Assembly: GCA_007693505.1 (NCBI GenBank)
Contig: REDL01000051.1
Coordinates: 1 to 64,000, forward strand
Length of the DNA stretch: 64,000 bases
Direction of reading: 5' to 3'
Source of the DNA: Desulfovibrionales bacterium
GTDB lineage: Bacteria > Desulfobacterota > Desulfovibrionia > Desulfovibrionales > Desulfonatronaceae
The notes under the pieces were generated by a model, which was not told the origin of the DNA, did not search any database, and saw nothing but the letters and a program-made list of their open reading frames with translations. Both the position numbers and the translations under genes were made by a program. This document shows, piece by piece, positions 27,363 through 37,306 of the stretch (the stretch's first letter is position 1; every line of letters starts with the position of its first letter).

Positions 27363-27767
27363 ATGCCTGGCATATTGTTACGCTGGCTGATGCTGACCGT
27401 GGCGATTCTGGCCGCAGCCTACCTGGTTGACGGCATTCAGACCGCGGGATTTTTTTCCGCCCTGGTCACCGCCGCCGTGCTCGGCATCCTCAACGCCATC
27501 CTGCGCCCGATCCTGATCATCCTGACGCTCCCCGCGACCATCATGACCATGGGCCTTTTTCTCTTCGTGATCAATGCCCTGCTCTTGATGATGGTCTCCG
27601 GCGTGGTTGGATCCTTCCAGGTAGCCGGATTCGGTTCCGCCCTGCTGGGCTCGCTGATCATCAGCCTGGTGGGCTGGCTGCTGAACATGTTTATCAGTGA
27701 CCGTGGCCGGGTGGAGCGCGTTGACCATATTGAAATGCGTCGTCGCGGCGGTCGCTGGGAAACATGA
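27363..27767 (+). CDS. Phage holin family 4 (superfamily IV) membrane protein
   Basis: This 134-residue inner-membrane protein has four hydrophobic helices and the family pattern LVDGIQTAGFFSALVTAAVLGILNAILRPILIILTLPATIMTMGLFLFVINALLL, followed by a basic cytoplasmic tail. Despite the Pfam name these proteins (YvlD-like) are chromosomal membrane proteins of unknown role, and nothing phage-like surrounds it. It starts 19 nt after the MerR gene. Confidence 0.85.
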   Translation: MPGILLRWLMLTVAILAAAYLVDGIQTAGFFSALVTAAVLGILNAILRPILIILTLPATIMTMGLFLFVINALLLMMVSGVVGSFQVAGFGSALLGSLIISLVGWLLNMFISDRGRVERVDHIEMRRRGGRWET

Positions 27768-27813
27768 CCCGAACGCCCTTCATAACAGTGAACCAAACAA
27801 TCTGGAGCCGAAT

Positions 27814-28467
27814 ATGAGCGACTATTTGACGAAATTCTGGAGCAAACGACTACACAAGGCTCAAGAGGAGCTGGAGGGCAACAACTTTGAAACCTACCTG
27901 GTTGATACCCTGCCCCAGGCCAAAGAGGTCGCTCTGAATGTCATCTTGCCGGCCCTGAAACCCAGGCAGGTCGCCTGGGGCGGTTCGGGGACCATTGCCG
28001 CCTCCGGCATTCTTGAGACGCTACGGCAACAGGGCGAACTGGACCTCTTGGACACGTCCGTCTCATCCTTGAGCAAGGACCAGAAGCATGAGCTGCGTCG
28101 CCAGTCCCTGCTCAGCGACCTGTATTTCACCGGAACCAACGCTCTGACCGAAAGCGGACAGCTGGTCAACCTGGACATGCACGGCAACCGGGTCGGAGCC
28201 CTGGTCTTCGGCCCGCGACACGTGGTGGTGCTGGTCGGCCGCAACAAACTCTGCGTGGACGTTGAAGAGGCCATGCTCCGGGTCAAGGGCTTTGTGGCTC
28301 CGGCCAATGCCGCGCGGCTGAAAATGAAGACGCCCTGTGTCAAAACCGGCTTTTGCGAGGACTGTGCCAGCCCGGAGCGAATCTGCAACGTCTGGACCAT
28401 CACCGAGAAATCCTTGCCCAAGGGACGGATCAAGGTCGTTCTGGTCAACGAGGATCTCGGCTTGTAA
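27814..28467 (+). CDS. LUD-domain (LutC/YkgG-like) protein
   Basis: This single-domain protein (217 aa) belongs to the lactate utilisation (DUF162) family, with QVAWGGSGTIAASGILETL, LLSDLYFTGTNALTESGQLVNLDMHGNRVGALVFGPRHVVVLVGRNKLC and the C-terminal cysteine cluster CVKTGFCEDCASPERICN. LutC works with the iron-sulfur proteins LutA and LutB in L-lactate oxidation, but neither is present here. Solo LUD proteins are common in sulfate reducers and their role is not settled. The cysteine cluster may hold an iron-sulfur centre or zinc. ATG 27814 follows GGAG by 8 nt. Confidence 0.88.
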   Translation: MSDYLTKFWSKRLHKAQEELEGNNFETYLVDTLPQAKEVALNVILPALKPRQVAWGGSGTIAASGILETLRQQGELDLLDTSVSSLSKDQKHELRRQSLLSDLYFTGTNALTESGQLVNLDMHGNRVGALVFGPRHVVVLVGRNKLCVDVEEAMLRVKGFVAPANAARLKMKTPCVKTGFCEDCASPERICNVWTITEKSLPKGRIKVVLVNEDLGL

Positions 28468-28491
28468 CCGACATGGACCCTTGCTGTTCCG

Positions 28492-31400
28492 ATGAAGACA
28501 GACGAGCCAGGAAGGCTTTCCCGCCATCTCGCCCCCGCGCACTGTGACGACCATACCGGTTCACCATCCATGCATCCAGAGCCTCTCCAGCAGCTTCTGA
28601 ACTGTGACCTGTTCGGATACGTCCAGTACCGCATCCTTGCGGATGATGGAGGCTGTCCGGTGGATTTCTTCATCCAGGAAGTCAACGCCGGCTTCGAGCG
28701 CTTGACCGGATTGCGACCCCGGGATGTCCTGAATCGCACCATCTCCGAGGTTGTCCGGGATATTACCCATGATGATTTTGACTGGATCAACACATTCGCC
28801 CGCGTCGTCAAGGAGGGAGGCACCCAGGAATTCGAGGTGTATTCGAGAGGGCTGGATCGTTGGTTCAAGGTCACCGCAACCGCCACGAAACCCGAGTGTC
28901 TCACCACAATTTTCCTGGATATCACCCGGGAACGCCGCAAAAGTGAGCAGCTGGAGGAATTCTTCACCGTCAACCTGGACTTGCTTTGTATTGCCAACGT
29001 TGAAGGGCAATTCATCAAAGTCAACAGGGAATGGGAATCAACACTTGGCTACGCGCTCCACGAACTTGAAGGCCACAGCTTTCTGGATCTCGTTCATCCG
29101 GACGACCTGCGGAGTACCCTGGAAGCGGTCAACAAACTCAGCCAAGGCCGTCCTGTCCATCAGTTCGTGAACCGATATCGCCGCAAGGACGGCGACTACC
29201 GTTTCATCGAATGGCGTTCCCGTCCCCAAGGATCACTGATCTACGCCGCGGCCAGGGACGTGACCGAGCGGATTGAGACCGAGGAGCGACTCCGCCGTAG
29301 CGAAGCCCGGCTCCAGAGGAGTGAACAGCGGCTTTCCGGATATTTTGAGTGCGCTCCCCATGGTGTTTTCGTCGTGGACCCTCACCGCCGTTTCACCTTT
29401 GTCAACCGGCAAGCCTGCCTGCAAACCGGCTATACTCAGGACGAACTTCTGACTCTGGCCATCCCCGATCTGATCCACGCTGAAGACCAAGAGATTGCGT
29501 CAAACCATTTTCAGGCCGTCACGCAGCAGGGCTTGGCAGAAGCCACACTCAGGGTCGTGCGCAAGGACGGCTCTATACGCCAATGGATTGTCACGGCGGC
29601 ACGGGTCGGCGAGGGAGAAACACTGGCCTTTCAAAATGATGTCACCGAACGGATGGAGGCTCAGGATGCCCTGCGCCGGCAGAGTCTCCTGCTTTCCAAA
29701 CTGGCCGCGCAAATTCCCGGCGTCATTTATCAATACCAACTCTACCCGGATGGGCGGATCACGATCCCCTTCGCCTCGAACCAGACCCAGGACCTTTTGG
29801 AAATCACGCCTGAAGATGTCCAAGCAGATCCTGCCAAGGCGATGCAACGGCTGCATCCGGATGACCGGAACCAAGTCATGCAGTCCATTCAGGAATCATT
29901 CACCCAGCTTTCTCAATGGAACGACGATTTCCGGGTGAACCTGCCCGCCAGGGGACTGCGATGGTTGCGGGGTACTTCCAATCCCGAACTCCAGGCTGAC
30001 GGCAGCGTCCTCTGGCACGGCTACATTTGCGACATCTCCGACCGGAAGCAGACCGAACTGGAACTGCATCGACAGGCCGGCTTGATCACCTCGTTGCTGG
30101 ACTCCCTGCCGGATCTGGTCTTCTACAAGGATCTCAACGGGGTCTTCCTGGGGTGCAACCAGCCGTTTGCCGACCAGCTGGGCCTGTCTCGGGACACCAT
30201 CATCGGCAAGACCGCCAAGGAGCTGTTTCCACCGGAAACAGCCGCCCGATTTCAGAGTGAGGACCAGCACATCATCACTCTATGTCAGGAAATCCAGAGT
30301 GAGGACTGGATATATTTTCCCGATGGCCGGAAAATGCTGGTGGATAGGCGCAAGGTGCCCTATCTCGGGCCGGACGGGATCTTGATCGGCATCCTGGGCA
30401 TCAGCCGGGACATCACCCAGCGTCGCAGAACCGAACAGGAAATCCGGGATAATGAGAAAATTCTTCGCCAGCTGACCGAGAATATCGAGGACGTGGTCTG
30501 GCTGCTCTCCAGGGATCACTCTCGGGTGCTCCATGTCAGCCCTGCCTACGAGCGGGTCTGGGAGCGATCCTGTGCAAGCTTTATCGCCAATCCCCAGGAT
30601 TTCATCACCACGGTTCATCCAGACGACATCCGGGCGGTGACCGAAGCCTTCCAGCTGTATGCCGTGAGCGGCCTTTTCAACGAGGAGTACCGGATCATGA
30701 CCCCGCAGGGAGCTGTTCGCTGGGTCCACGTCAGGTTGCAACCTGTTCGCGATGAGACGAACAAGGATATCCGTCATGCCGGCGTGGCTACGGACATCAC
30801 CGAACGGAAACGGGCTGAGGCCAAATTGAGACAATATGCCATCCAGCTGGAACGCAAAACCCGCGAACTGGATACGGCCCTGATCCAGGCTGAGGAGGCG
30901 ACCCGGGCCAAAAGTGAATTCCTGGCCAACATGAGTCATGAGGTCCGCACGCCGATGAACGGCGTAATCGGCATGACCGGCCTGCTCCTGGAAACAGAAT
31001 TAGACCAAACCCAACGCCGCTACACCGAAACCATCCGCGTCAGCGGCGAGACCATGCTGCGTTTACTTAACGATATTCTGGACTTCTCCAAGATCGAATC
31101 CGGAAAATTCGAGATGGACTCGCTGGATTTCAGCCTGCGCGAAATGCTGGACAACCTTGCCGAAACCATGGCTTTCACTGCTGAAAAGAAAAAGCTGGAG
31201 CTGATCTGTGCGGCGGACCCCGGAGTGCCGGACCGGTTAAGGGGAGATCCCGGACGCCTGCGGCAAATCCTGACCAACCTGGTGGGCAATGCTCTGAAAT
31301 TCACCCAACACGGTGAAGTGGTCGTAAGGGTTGCGCGCTGTCCTTCCACCGCCTCGCATCAGGAAATAGCCCATGAGATAGCCCATGCCCGTGACGGTCA

Positions 31401-33297
31401 CTATTTTGCCATGAAAAAGGAGGTACCCGCATACCCACCCAAGCACCCTGATTCAGGCACCGAGGAACTCGCCAACGCGCTGTGGTCGGACTTGGCCCCT
31501 GAACCCGATTTTCCCATGGAACGTTTTGGGGTTATGCTGCAAGAATACCCCACAGACAGCAAATCTGCTCATAAAGAAACGATCTGCCTGTTGTTCACGG
31601 TCAGGGATACCGGTATCGGCATTACCAAAGACAACCAGGGTCTCTTGTTTCAAAACTTTTCCCAGGTGGATTCCTCCGTCACCCGCCAATTTGGCGGAAC
31701 CGGGCTGGGACTGGCCATCTCCCGGCAGCTCGTAGAGTTGATGGGCGGGACCATTGGCGTCCACAGCGAACCAGGACAGGGTTCACTGTTCTGGTTCACG
31801 GCACGGCTGCACATCGGGAAACAGCCTGCAATTGCCATCCCAACGGATCTGCAGGGACTGCGGGTGCTCATCGTGGACGACAACGAAACCAACAGGGAAA
31901 TTCTCCAGAAACGATTTCTGTCCTGGGGCATGTGCCCTGATGAGGCCGGTGACGGTCCAACAGCCCTTGGGTTGCTTTACGCGGCCCAGGAAGCTGGTGC
32001 CCCCTATCATCTTGTGGTCATGGACATGGATATGCCGGGCATGGACGGCGAGGCACTGGGCCGAGTTATTCAGGTCGACCCGCGGCTCACGGGGATCCGA
32101 ACCGTCATGATGAGTTCCATGGGACGGCCCGGTGACGCGAAACGACTCCGAGAAGCCGGTTTTTCAGCCTACCTGACCAAGCCGATCCTTCACCAGGAGC
32201 TGCAGGACAGCCTGACCATGGTCATGGCCGATGGCGGACGGGACGGAATCGTAACGCGGCATACGACACGGGAAAGGCGCCGGGACCACCGCGATTTTGC
32301 CGACAGTGGATGCCGCGTCCTCCTGGTCGAGGACAATCCCGTCAACCAGGACGTGGCCTTGACCATGCTCCGCCATCTCGGTCTGGAAGCGGATGTCGCG
32401 GAAAATGGCCAAAAAGCCCTGGAAGCTTTGGAAGCCACTCCCTTCGATCTGGTGCTGATGGACGTCCAGATGCCCGTGATGGACGGCTTGACCGCGACGC
32501 GGGAAATCAGGTCGCGGGAGACGCAAGGCACGGGCTGGAAACGCCGAGAGGTCGAGAAGAAAAAAACAGATACCAATCAAAATCCTGACAACTCGGAGAC
32601 CGACGCGCGGCGCATCCCGATCATCGCCATGACGGCCCACGCCCTGCAGAGTGACCGCCAGCGGTGCCTGGAAGCCGGAATGGACGATTACCTGGCAAAA
32701 CCCGTGGACAAGAAACGTCTGGCCGCAATCCTGGAAACATGGCTGCCGGTATCGCCCCGCACCCCGGCAAGCAGTTCCACTCCCAACCTGTCAGGCCGAA
32801 AAGCCGTATCGCCGTCACTTGCTGAGGAAAACGACACAAGAGGTCGGAATCCGCACCCCGAGACACACGACGCCGGCTCCTCGCCGATGCGGCAACACAA
32901 CCAGTGTCGCCCCGATCTGTTCCCGGACACCAAAGTCTTTTGTCTTGATGATTTACTGCGCCGGCTCAGCCATGACCGGACCATGGCCCGGTTCATTGTC
33001 GAGAAGTTTTCCCATGACACCCAAGAGCGGCTGGAGCGGCTGGTCGCTCTCGTGGAATCCGGCGACCAGATCGCGGTCGCCGAAAACGCCCATGCGCTGA
33101 AAGGATCGGCCGCCACCATCGGGGCCGAAAGCCTTGCTGCCGCGGCCCATGCCCTGGAACAGGCCGGCAGGATCAAAGATCAGGCTGCCGTGTTGCAACG
33201 CTTTCCCCTTGTCCACCATGAATTCCAGCGGTTTCTGGATGGCTTTGCCGCCAGCCCGTTGGCATCGGACCCTCCCGATGTTTTTCCCCAAGTATGA
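28492..33297 (+). CDS. Large hybrid sensor histidine kinase: about six PAS domains-HisKA-HATPase-REC-REC-HPt
   Basis: This cytoplasmic kinase (1601 aa) has no transmembrane segment. About six PAS-type sensor modules fill residues ~35-780, for example [25 protein letters not shown] and [25 protein letters not shown]. HisKA has [11 protein letters not shown] (His ~816). The HATPase domain has [19 protein letters not shown] and [16 protein letters not shown], split by an unusual ~79-residue insert (31342-31578). REC1 (acceptor in [11 protein letters not shown] ~1176), REC2 ([11 protein letters not shown] ~1323) and an HPt domain with [13 protein letters not shown] (~His 1532) follow. The start may be ATG 28492 or ATG 28570; neither has a clear ribosome-binding site. 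It heads a signalling cluster with an EAL/HDOD protein and a REC-kinase. Confidence 0.93.
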   Translation: MKTDEPGRLSRHLAPAHCDDHTGSPSMHPEPLQQLLNCDLFGYVQYRILADDGGCPVDFFIQEVNAGFERLTGLRPRDVLNRTISEVVRDITHDDFDWINTFARVVKEGGTQEFEVYSRGLDRWFKVTATATKPECLTTIFLDITRERRKSEQLEEFFTVNLDLLCIANVEGQFIKVNREWESTLGYALHELEGHSFLDLVHPDDLRSTLEAVNKLSQGRPVHQFVNRYRRKDGDYRFIEWRSRPQGSLIYAAARDVTERIETEERLRRSEARLQRSEQRLSGYFECAPHGVFVVDPHRRFTFVNRQACLQTGYTQDELLTLAIPDLIHAEDQEIASNHFQAVTQQGLAEATLRVVRKDGSIRQWIVTAARVGEGETLAFQNDVTERMEAQDALRRQSLLLSKLAAQIPGVIYQYQLYPDGRITIPFASNQTQDLLEITPEDVQADPAKAMQRLHPDDRNQVMQSIQESFTQLSQWNDDFRVNLPARGLRWLRGTSNPELQADGSVLWHGYICDISDRKQTELELHRQAGLITSLLDSLPDLVFYKDLNGVFLGCNQPFADQLGLSRDTIIGKTAKELFPPETAARFQSEDQHIITLCQEIQSEDWIYFPDGRKMLVDRRKVPYLGPDGILIGILGISRDITQRRRTEQEIRDNEKILRQLTENIEDVVWLLSRDHSRVLHVSPAYERVWERSCASFIANPQDFITTVHPDDIRAVTEAFQLYAVSGLFNEEYRIMTPQGAVRWVHVRLQPVRDETNKDIRHAGVATDITERKRAEAKLRQYAIQLERKTRELDTALIQAEEATRAKSEFLANMSHEVRTPMNGVIGMTGLLLETELDQTQRRYTETIRVSGETMLRLLNDILDFSKIESGKFEMDSLDFSLREMLDNLAETMAFTAEKKKLELICAADPGVPDRLRGDPGRLRQILTNLVGNALKFTQHGEVVVRVARCPSTASHQEIAHEIAHARDGHYFAMKKEVPAYPPKHPDSGTEELANALWSDLAPEPDFPMERFGVMLQEYPTDSKSAHKETICLLFTVRDTGIGITKDNQGLLFQNFSQVDSSVTRQFGGTGLGLAISRQLVELMGGTIGVHSEPGQGSLFWFTARLHIGKQPAIAIPTDLQGLRVLIVDDNETNREILQKRFLSWGMCPDEAGDGPTALGLLYAAQEAGAPYHLVVMDMDMPGMDGEALGRVIQVDPRLTGIRTVMMSSMGRPGDAKRLREAGFSAYLTKPILHQELQDSLTMVMADGGRDGIVTRHTTRERRRDHRDFADSGCRVLLVEDNPVNQDVALTMLRHLGLEADVAENGQKALEALEATPFDLVLMDVQMPVMDGLTATREIRSRETQGTGWKRREVEKKKTDTNQNPDNSETDARRIPIIAMTAHALQSDRQRCLEAGMDDYLAKPVDKKRLAAILETWLPVSPRTPASSSTPNLSGRKAVSPSLAEENDTRGRNPHPETHDAGSSPMRQHNQCRPDLFPDTKVFCLDDLLRRLSHDRTMARFIVEKFSHDTQERLERLVALVESGDQIAVAENAHALKGSAATIGAESLAAAAHALEQAGRIKDQAAVLQRFPLVHHEFQRFLDGFAASPLASDPPDVFPQV

Positions 33298-33340
33298 ACG
33301 TCGACACGACCCTGAACAACTCCATCAGCAATACAATCTC

Positions 33341-34588
33341 ATGCAGCCACCATCTCCAGCAACCTGCCTCCCGGTTCAGCCCTGCTATTTCGCCCGCCAT
33401 CCCGTTTTCGAGCGGGACATGACGCTGTGGGGGTATCACCTGCTCTACCGGGATGACGCCATGGCTGAATCGGCACATTTTTCGGATGAGGACAAGGCCA
33501 CGGTCCAGGTGGCCTTGGAGGCGACGCTCTTCTCCAGCGGAAGATCGACAGGAAAACAGAACCTGCTTTTGGAGTTTTCCTCCAGCGCCTTGGCCCATGG
33601 AATCCCCTACGCCATGCCTCCCCAGCAAACAGTCATCAAGCTGACCCCCAACTTGTGCCGGGATGGAGTCCTGGCGAAAAGCATCACCGAGCTGCGCACC
33701 GCCGGATATCGACTGGCCCTGGATGGTCCGCTGGAATCCTGTCGACACATTCTGCATCTGGCTTCCTATCTCATTGTGGATGCCCTGACCACCCCCGCGG
33801 ACATTTTTCTCCAGGAAATGGCCGCAGCGACCAAAACCGGAATCCCGGTCCTGGTCAAACGGATCGAATCACCGGAGATCTTTGAATCAGCCAAGGATTT
33901 GGGGGCGCAGCTTTTTCTGGGCTTTTTTTTCCAGAAACCGGAGATCATCGCCTCGCGAAAACTCTCCTCCATGCAGGTCGTCCGCCTGAAGCTGTTGAAA
34001 ATGCTTGATGCCCACACCGACAACTGGGAGGGAATCGCCAACATCCTGCAAAACGACGTTTCCCTGGCCTACCGCCTGCTGCAATTCATCAACTCCCCAT
34101 TTTTCGGCGTGGTCCAACCGATCACCACGGTGCAACGGGCCATTGGCTATCTTGGAAGCAAACGGGCCAGGCTTTGGTTGCGCATGGTCATTCTTACGGA
34201 CCTCTGTCCACCGGAGAAAACCTCTCAGCTGCCCCTGCTCTCGGCCCAGCGAGCCAGATTTCTGGAACTTGCCGGGGCAAATCGCCAGGATGTCGACAGG
34301 GATGAACTCTTTCTGCTGGGGCTGTTTTCACTGCTGGACGCCATTTTCGACATGCCCATGACCGACCTGGTGGACTACCTGCCCCTGACCGCTGACCTCA
34401 AGGCCACGTTGTGCCGCCGATCCGGCCGGTACACTCCCTGGTTGGACATGGCCATCCATTTTGAGCAAGGCCGATGGGATTGCGTGGACCTCTTGCTCGA
34501 GAAGCTGAATCTGGACCGAATTCATGTCGGAACCAGTTATGCTCAGGCCGTGATCTGGGCTGAAGATTTTTTTCACGCAGCCGGATAA
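33341..34588 (+). CDS. EAL-HDOD (YuxH/CdgJ-type) signalling protein
   Basis: This two-part protein (415 aa) opens with a shortened EAL-like domain (ARHPVFERDMTLWGYHLLYRDD, AGYRLALDGPL, LFLGFFFQKPEII) and ends with an HDOD domain (VRLKLLKMLDAHTDNWEGIANILQNDVSLAYRLLQFINSPFFG, IGYLGSKRARLWLRMVIL). The catalytic ExL residues of active phosphodiesterases are not kept, so it probably works as an effector or binding protein rather than an enzyme, as in YuxH-type proteins. I chose ATG 33341, 43 nt after the kinase stop; the frame extends upstream without a better start. The neighbours suggest it belongs to the same signal route. Confidence 0.85.
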   Translation: MQPPSPATCLPVQPCYFARHPVFERDMTLWGYHLLYRDDAMAESAHFSDEDKATVQVALEATLFSSGRSTGKQNLLLEFSSSALAHGIPYAMPPQQTVIKLTPNLCRDGVLAKSITELRTAGYRLALDGPLESCRHILHLASYLIVDALTTPADIFLQEMAAATKTGIPVLVKRIESPEIFESAKDLGAQLFLGFFFQKPEIIASRKLSSMQVVRLKLLKMLDAHTDNWEGIANILQNDVSLAYRLLQFINSPFFGVVQPITTVQRAIGYLGSKRARLWLRMVILTDLCPPEKTSQLPLLSAQRARFLELAGANRQDVDRDELFLLGLFSLLDAIFDMPMTDLVDYLPLTADLKATLCRRSGRYTPWLDMAIHFEQGRWDCVDLLLEKLNLDRIHVGTSYAQAVIWAEDFFHAAG

Positions 34589-34635
34589 TCCTCGGATACG
34601 GTCTCTTTACTGAAAAGGATTCCCAAGGCTTGCCC

Positions 34636-36066
34636 ATGACGGACCAACCTCTGGTATATTTTGACGTTTCCGTGCTTTGCGTCGAGGACGAGCCGCTGAC
34701 CTTGGAGTATCTGACCACGTTGTTGCGCCCCCACGTACGGGAGATATTCAGTGCCAAGGACGGTCAGGAAGGATTTTTTGAATTTGCCCGCAGCCGCCCG
34801 GATATCGTACTCACGGATATGGAAATGCCCCGTATGGACGGCTTGGAAATGGGGCAAGCCATTCGGTCCCTGTCTTCCACTTCCCAGATCATCCTGATCA
34901 CCGGGCTGGATGATCCGGCCGTTCTCAAGCGCGGCATCCAGCTCAAAGCTGATGGGTTTCTCTCCAAACCCATCTCCTTCCAGGACCTGTTGGGAAGTTT
35001 GGAACGGTGTACCGAAGCAATCCTCGTCCAGCGCGAAGTGCTGATGCAACGCCGGCTGCGCGAACTCATCCTGAACAGCATCCCCTTCCCCCTGACGTTG
35101 CTGAACACCGTCTCCCTTGAGACGCTTTTTGCCAATTCCGAAGCTCAACGCCAAGGCATTGCACCCCATGAGCCAGCCACCGGTCCTTTTTTTCCTGAGT
35201 CGGTCCTCCGGGAAATCCAGGAATCCATGACCATGGCCGAGAAACTGGACCGGATGATGACCCCGACGCAAATCCATGTCGCCGAGCAAACCTGGGAAGT
35301 GAGCGTCACGCCGGTGGCCCCGGAAACTTCGCTGTATGTGGCCGTGGATATCACGGCCCGGGAACAGTTGGAGTCCCTCAAGGCGGATGTGGAGCGGCTG
35401 ACAAGACACGACCTGAAAGGCCCGCTGGGGGGGATTATCGGTTTGACGGATATACTGCTGCATCAGTCGGGGATGGCCCAAGACACCCTGGACACGCTGC
35501 GCATGATCCGCGATTCCGGCCATGCCATGCTCCATCAGATCAATCTTTCTCTGGATCTGTTCAACATGGAACAGGGCACCTACACTTTGTCCCCGATACC
35601 CATAGATATCCCAACCCTGATCCGGGAAACACTGCCTCAAATTGAACAGCACATCCGGATGCGCCAGTTACAGGTGAATATCCACATTGACGGGCGGCCC
35701 CTGACGGGCGCGGAACGCTTTTTTGTCCTTGGAGAAAAGCTGCTCTGCCTTTCGATGCTCTCCAACCTGCTCAAGAACGCCGCCGAGGCCTCGCCGCAAG
35801 GTGGGACCATCACCTTCAACCTGCACGCACTGGCCAGGAGCGCGCAAATCTCCATACACAACAGCTTGGTGGTTCCCGCGGCCATCCGCAATCGCTTCTT
35901 CGAGAAGTACGTCACGGCGGGCAAACGCCATGGCACCGGCCTCGGCGCCTACTCCGCGGCTCTGATCGCCAGAACCCTGGGGGGAACCATTTCCATGGAC
36001 TCTTCCGAGGAACAGGGCACGACCATCTCCGTGGTCCTGCCCCGCCCGCCGGACCAGCCTTCCTGA
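34636..36066 (+). CDS. Response-regulator histidine kinase: REC-PAS-HisKA-HATPase
   Basis: This protein (476 aa) begins with a receiver (SVLCVEDEPLTLEYLTTLL, acceptor in LTDMEMPRMDG, Lys in FLSKPISF), then a PAS-like middle region (~residues 140-245), a dimerisation/phosphoacceptor helix with RLTRHDLKGPLGGIIGLTDILL (His ~257) and an ATPase domain with NLLKNAAEASPQGG and HGTGLGAYSAALIARTLGG. Having the receiver at the N-terminus suggests that it is itself controlled by phosphotransfer, perhaps from the large hybrid kinase upstream. ATG 34636 is preferred over a TTG two codons earlier. Confidence 0.88.
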   Translation: MTDQPLVYFDVSVLCVEDEPLTLEYLTTLLRPHVREIFSAKDGQEGFFEFARSRPDIVLTDMEMPRMDGLEMGQAIRSLSSTSQIILITGLDDPAVLKRGIQLKADGFLSKPISFQDLLGSLERCTEAILVQREVLMQRRLRELILNSIPFPLTLLNTVSLETLFANSEAQRQGIAPHEPATGPFFPESVLREIQESMTMAEKLDRMMTPTQIHVAEQTWEVSVTPVAPETSLYVAVDITAREQLESLKADVERLTRHDLKGPLGGIIGLTDILLHQSGMAQDTLDTLRMIRDSGHAMLHQINLSLDLFNMEQGTYTLSPIPIDIPTLIRETLPQIEQHIRMRQLQVNIHIDGRPLTGAERFFVLGEKLLCLSMLSNLLKNAAEASPQGGTITFNLHALARSAQISIHNSLVVPAAIRNRFFEKYVTAGKRHGTGLGAYSAALIARTLGGTISMDSSEEQGTTISVVLPRPPDQPS

Positions 36067-36091
36067 GCCCGGGGCTGACCCCACCTCACCC

Positions 36092-37306
36092 CTATCCACC
36101 GCCTGTGGCGGGTATGATTGACCGCTCGGGAAACAGGCCCAGCAGTTGGTTGTCGGGTCTCCGGTCCCGGTTGAGGGCGGCCAGGGCGACCCGGCTGCCC
36201 TGCTCGTCTCCGAGAAATACCCCGCCGAGAATCAACCCATTTTCATCCAGAACCAGCTTACGGTAGATCCCCTTATCCTGCTCCTGGTAGACCATGGCCG
36301 GATGCTGTTCCTCCGCATCAATCGTACCAAAGGCTGTCAGGGCGATGGACGCCACTTTCAGGGAGTTGCTCGGTGTCGTGCCCGTATACTCCGCCGACCC
36401 GCCGCCCATGTTCACACCGGCAACCCGGCCCTGCTCCATGGCAGCCGGCCAGATGCCGTAATAGCGCCCCCGGTGCTCGCAGACGTCTCCGGCAGCGTAC
36501 ACTTCCTCGCGCGACGTCCGCATCCGGTCATCCACCCGGACGGCCTTGTCCACCTCCAGTTGAAGGCGCTGGGCCAATGTGAGCTCCGGCCGGACACCGG
36601 CGGAGATCAACACCATGTCCGCTGCCAGGCTGTTTCCGTTGTCCAGAGCCACTTCCAGGCCATCGGTGGTTTCGCGGATCTCCAGTGTTTTGCGGCCCAA
36701 ATGAAAGACAAAACCCATGGCCTCCAAAAGTCCCTGAAGCTGCTTTGCGGCCTGTGGATCGGTTTGCCGGGGCAGCAGACGGGGGAACACTTCCACCACC
36801 TCCACCCGTGCTCCGTCTCGGCGCAGCCCGTTGCCGGCCTCCAGCCCCAGCAATCCACCGCCGATGAGCACCAGCCGTCGTCGTGATCCAGCCATGGCTC
36901 GAATTCGTTGGGCATCGGCCATGGTTCGCAGGGTGCACACCCCTGGGAGGTCCACCCCGGGAAGCGGTGGCATAAAGGCCGTGCCACCGGTGGCCAGGAG
37001 CAGAATGTCGTAAGGTTCTTCCCCGCCCTGGGCCGTGATCACCACTCGTCGGTCCGGATCAATGTCTTGAACCGGACAGTCCAGTCGCAGGTCGATCTCC
37101 CGGCGGGCATACCACCGTGAATCGTGGACAATGAGTTTTTCTGCAGCTTTTTCCCCGGACAGCAGTTCAGGCAAGGCGGGGGTGTAGATGAATCCGTGGG
37201 ATTCCCGGGAAAACATGACGATGGATGCAGCCTGGTCCTGTTTGCGCGTCGCCTCCGCGGCGCTGTTGGCCGCGACGCCGTTGCCGATGATCACAAAGCG
37301 CTTCAT
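36092..37306 (-). CDS. FAD-dependent pyridine nucleotide-disulfide oxidoreductase (NirB N-terminal-like)
   Basis: This flavoprotein (404 aa) has an N-terminal FAD-binding fold (RFVIIGNGVAANSAAEATRK), an NAD(P)-binding fold (RLVLIGGGLLGLEAGNGLRRDG) and the second FAD motif EVYAAGDVCEHRGRYYGIWPAAMEQGRVAG. It resembles the reductase part of assimilatory nitrite reductase and rubredoxin reductases, and lacks redox-active CxxxxC cysteines, so electrons likely pass to an external partner. The ATG overlaps the stop of the upstream DHS-like gene by 4 nt (ATGA). A direct functional link to the DHS-like protein is unknown. Confidence 0.87.
   Translation of the reverse strand: MKRFVIIGNGVAANSAAEATRKQDQAASIVMFSRESHGFIYTPALPELLSGEKAAEKLIVHDSRWYARREIDLRLDCPVQDIDPDRRVVITAQGGEEPYDILLLATGGTAFMPPLPGVDLPGVCTLRTMADAQRIRAMAGSRRRLVLIGGGLLGLEAGNGLRRDGARVEVVEVFPRLLPRQTDPQAAKQLQGLLEAMGFVFHLGRKTLEIRETTDGLEVALDNGNSLAADMVLISAGVRPELTLAQRLQLEVDKAVRVDDRMRTSREEVYAAGDVCEHRGRYYGIWPAAMEQGRVAGVNMGGGSAEYTGTTPSNSLKVASIALTAFGTIDAEEQHPAMVYQEQDKGIYRKLVLDENGLILGGVFLGDEQGSRVALAALNRDRRPDNQLLGLFPERSIIPATGGG

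Noticed and set aside
27363-27767. Holin-family protein considered as evidence of a prophage.
   Set aside because: No other phage genes, integrase or att-like repeats are near; this family is common on chromosomes as a membrane protein.
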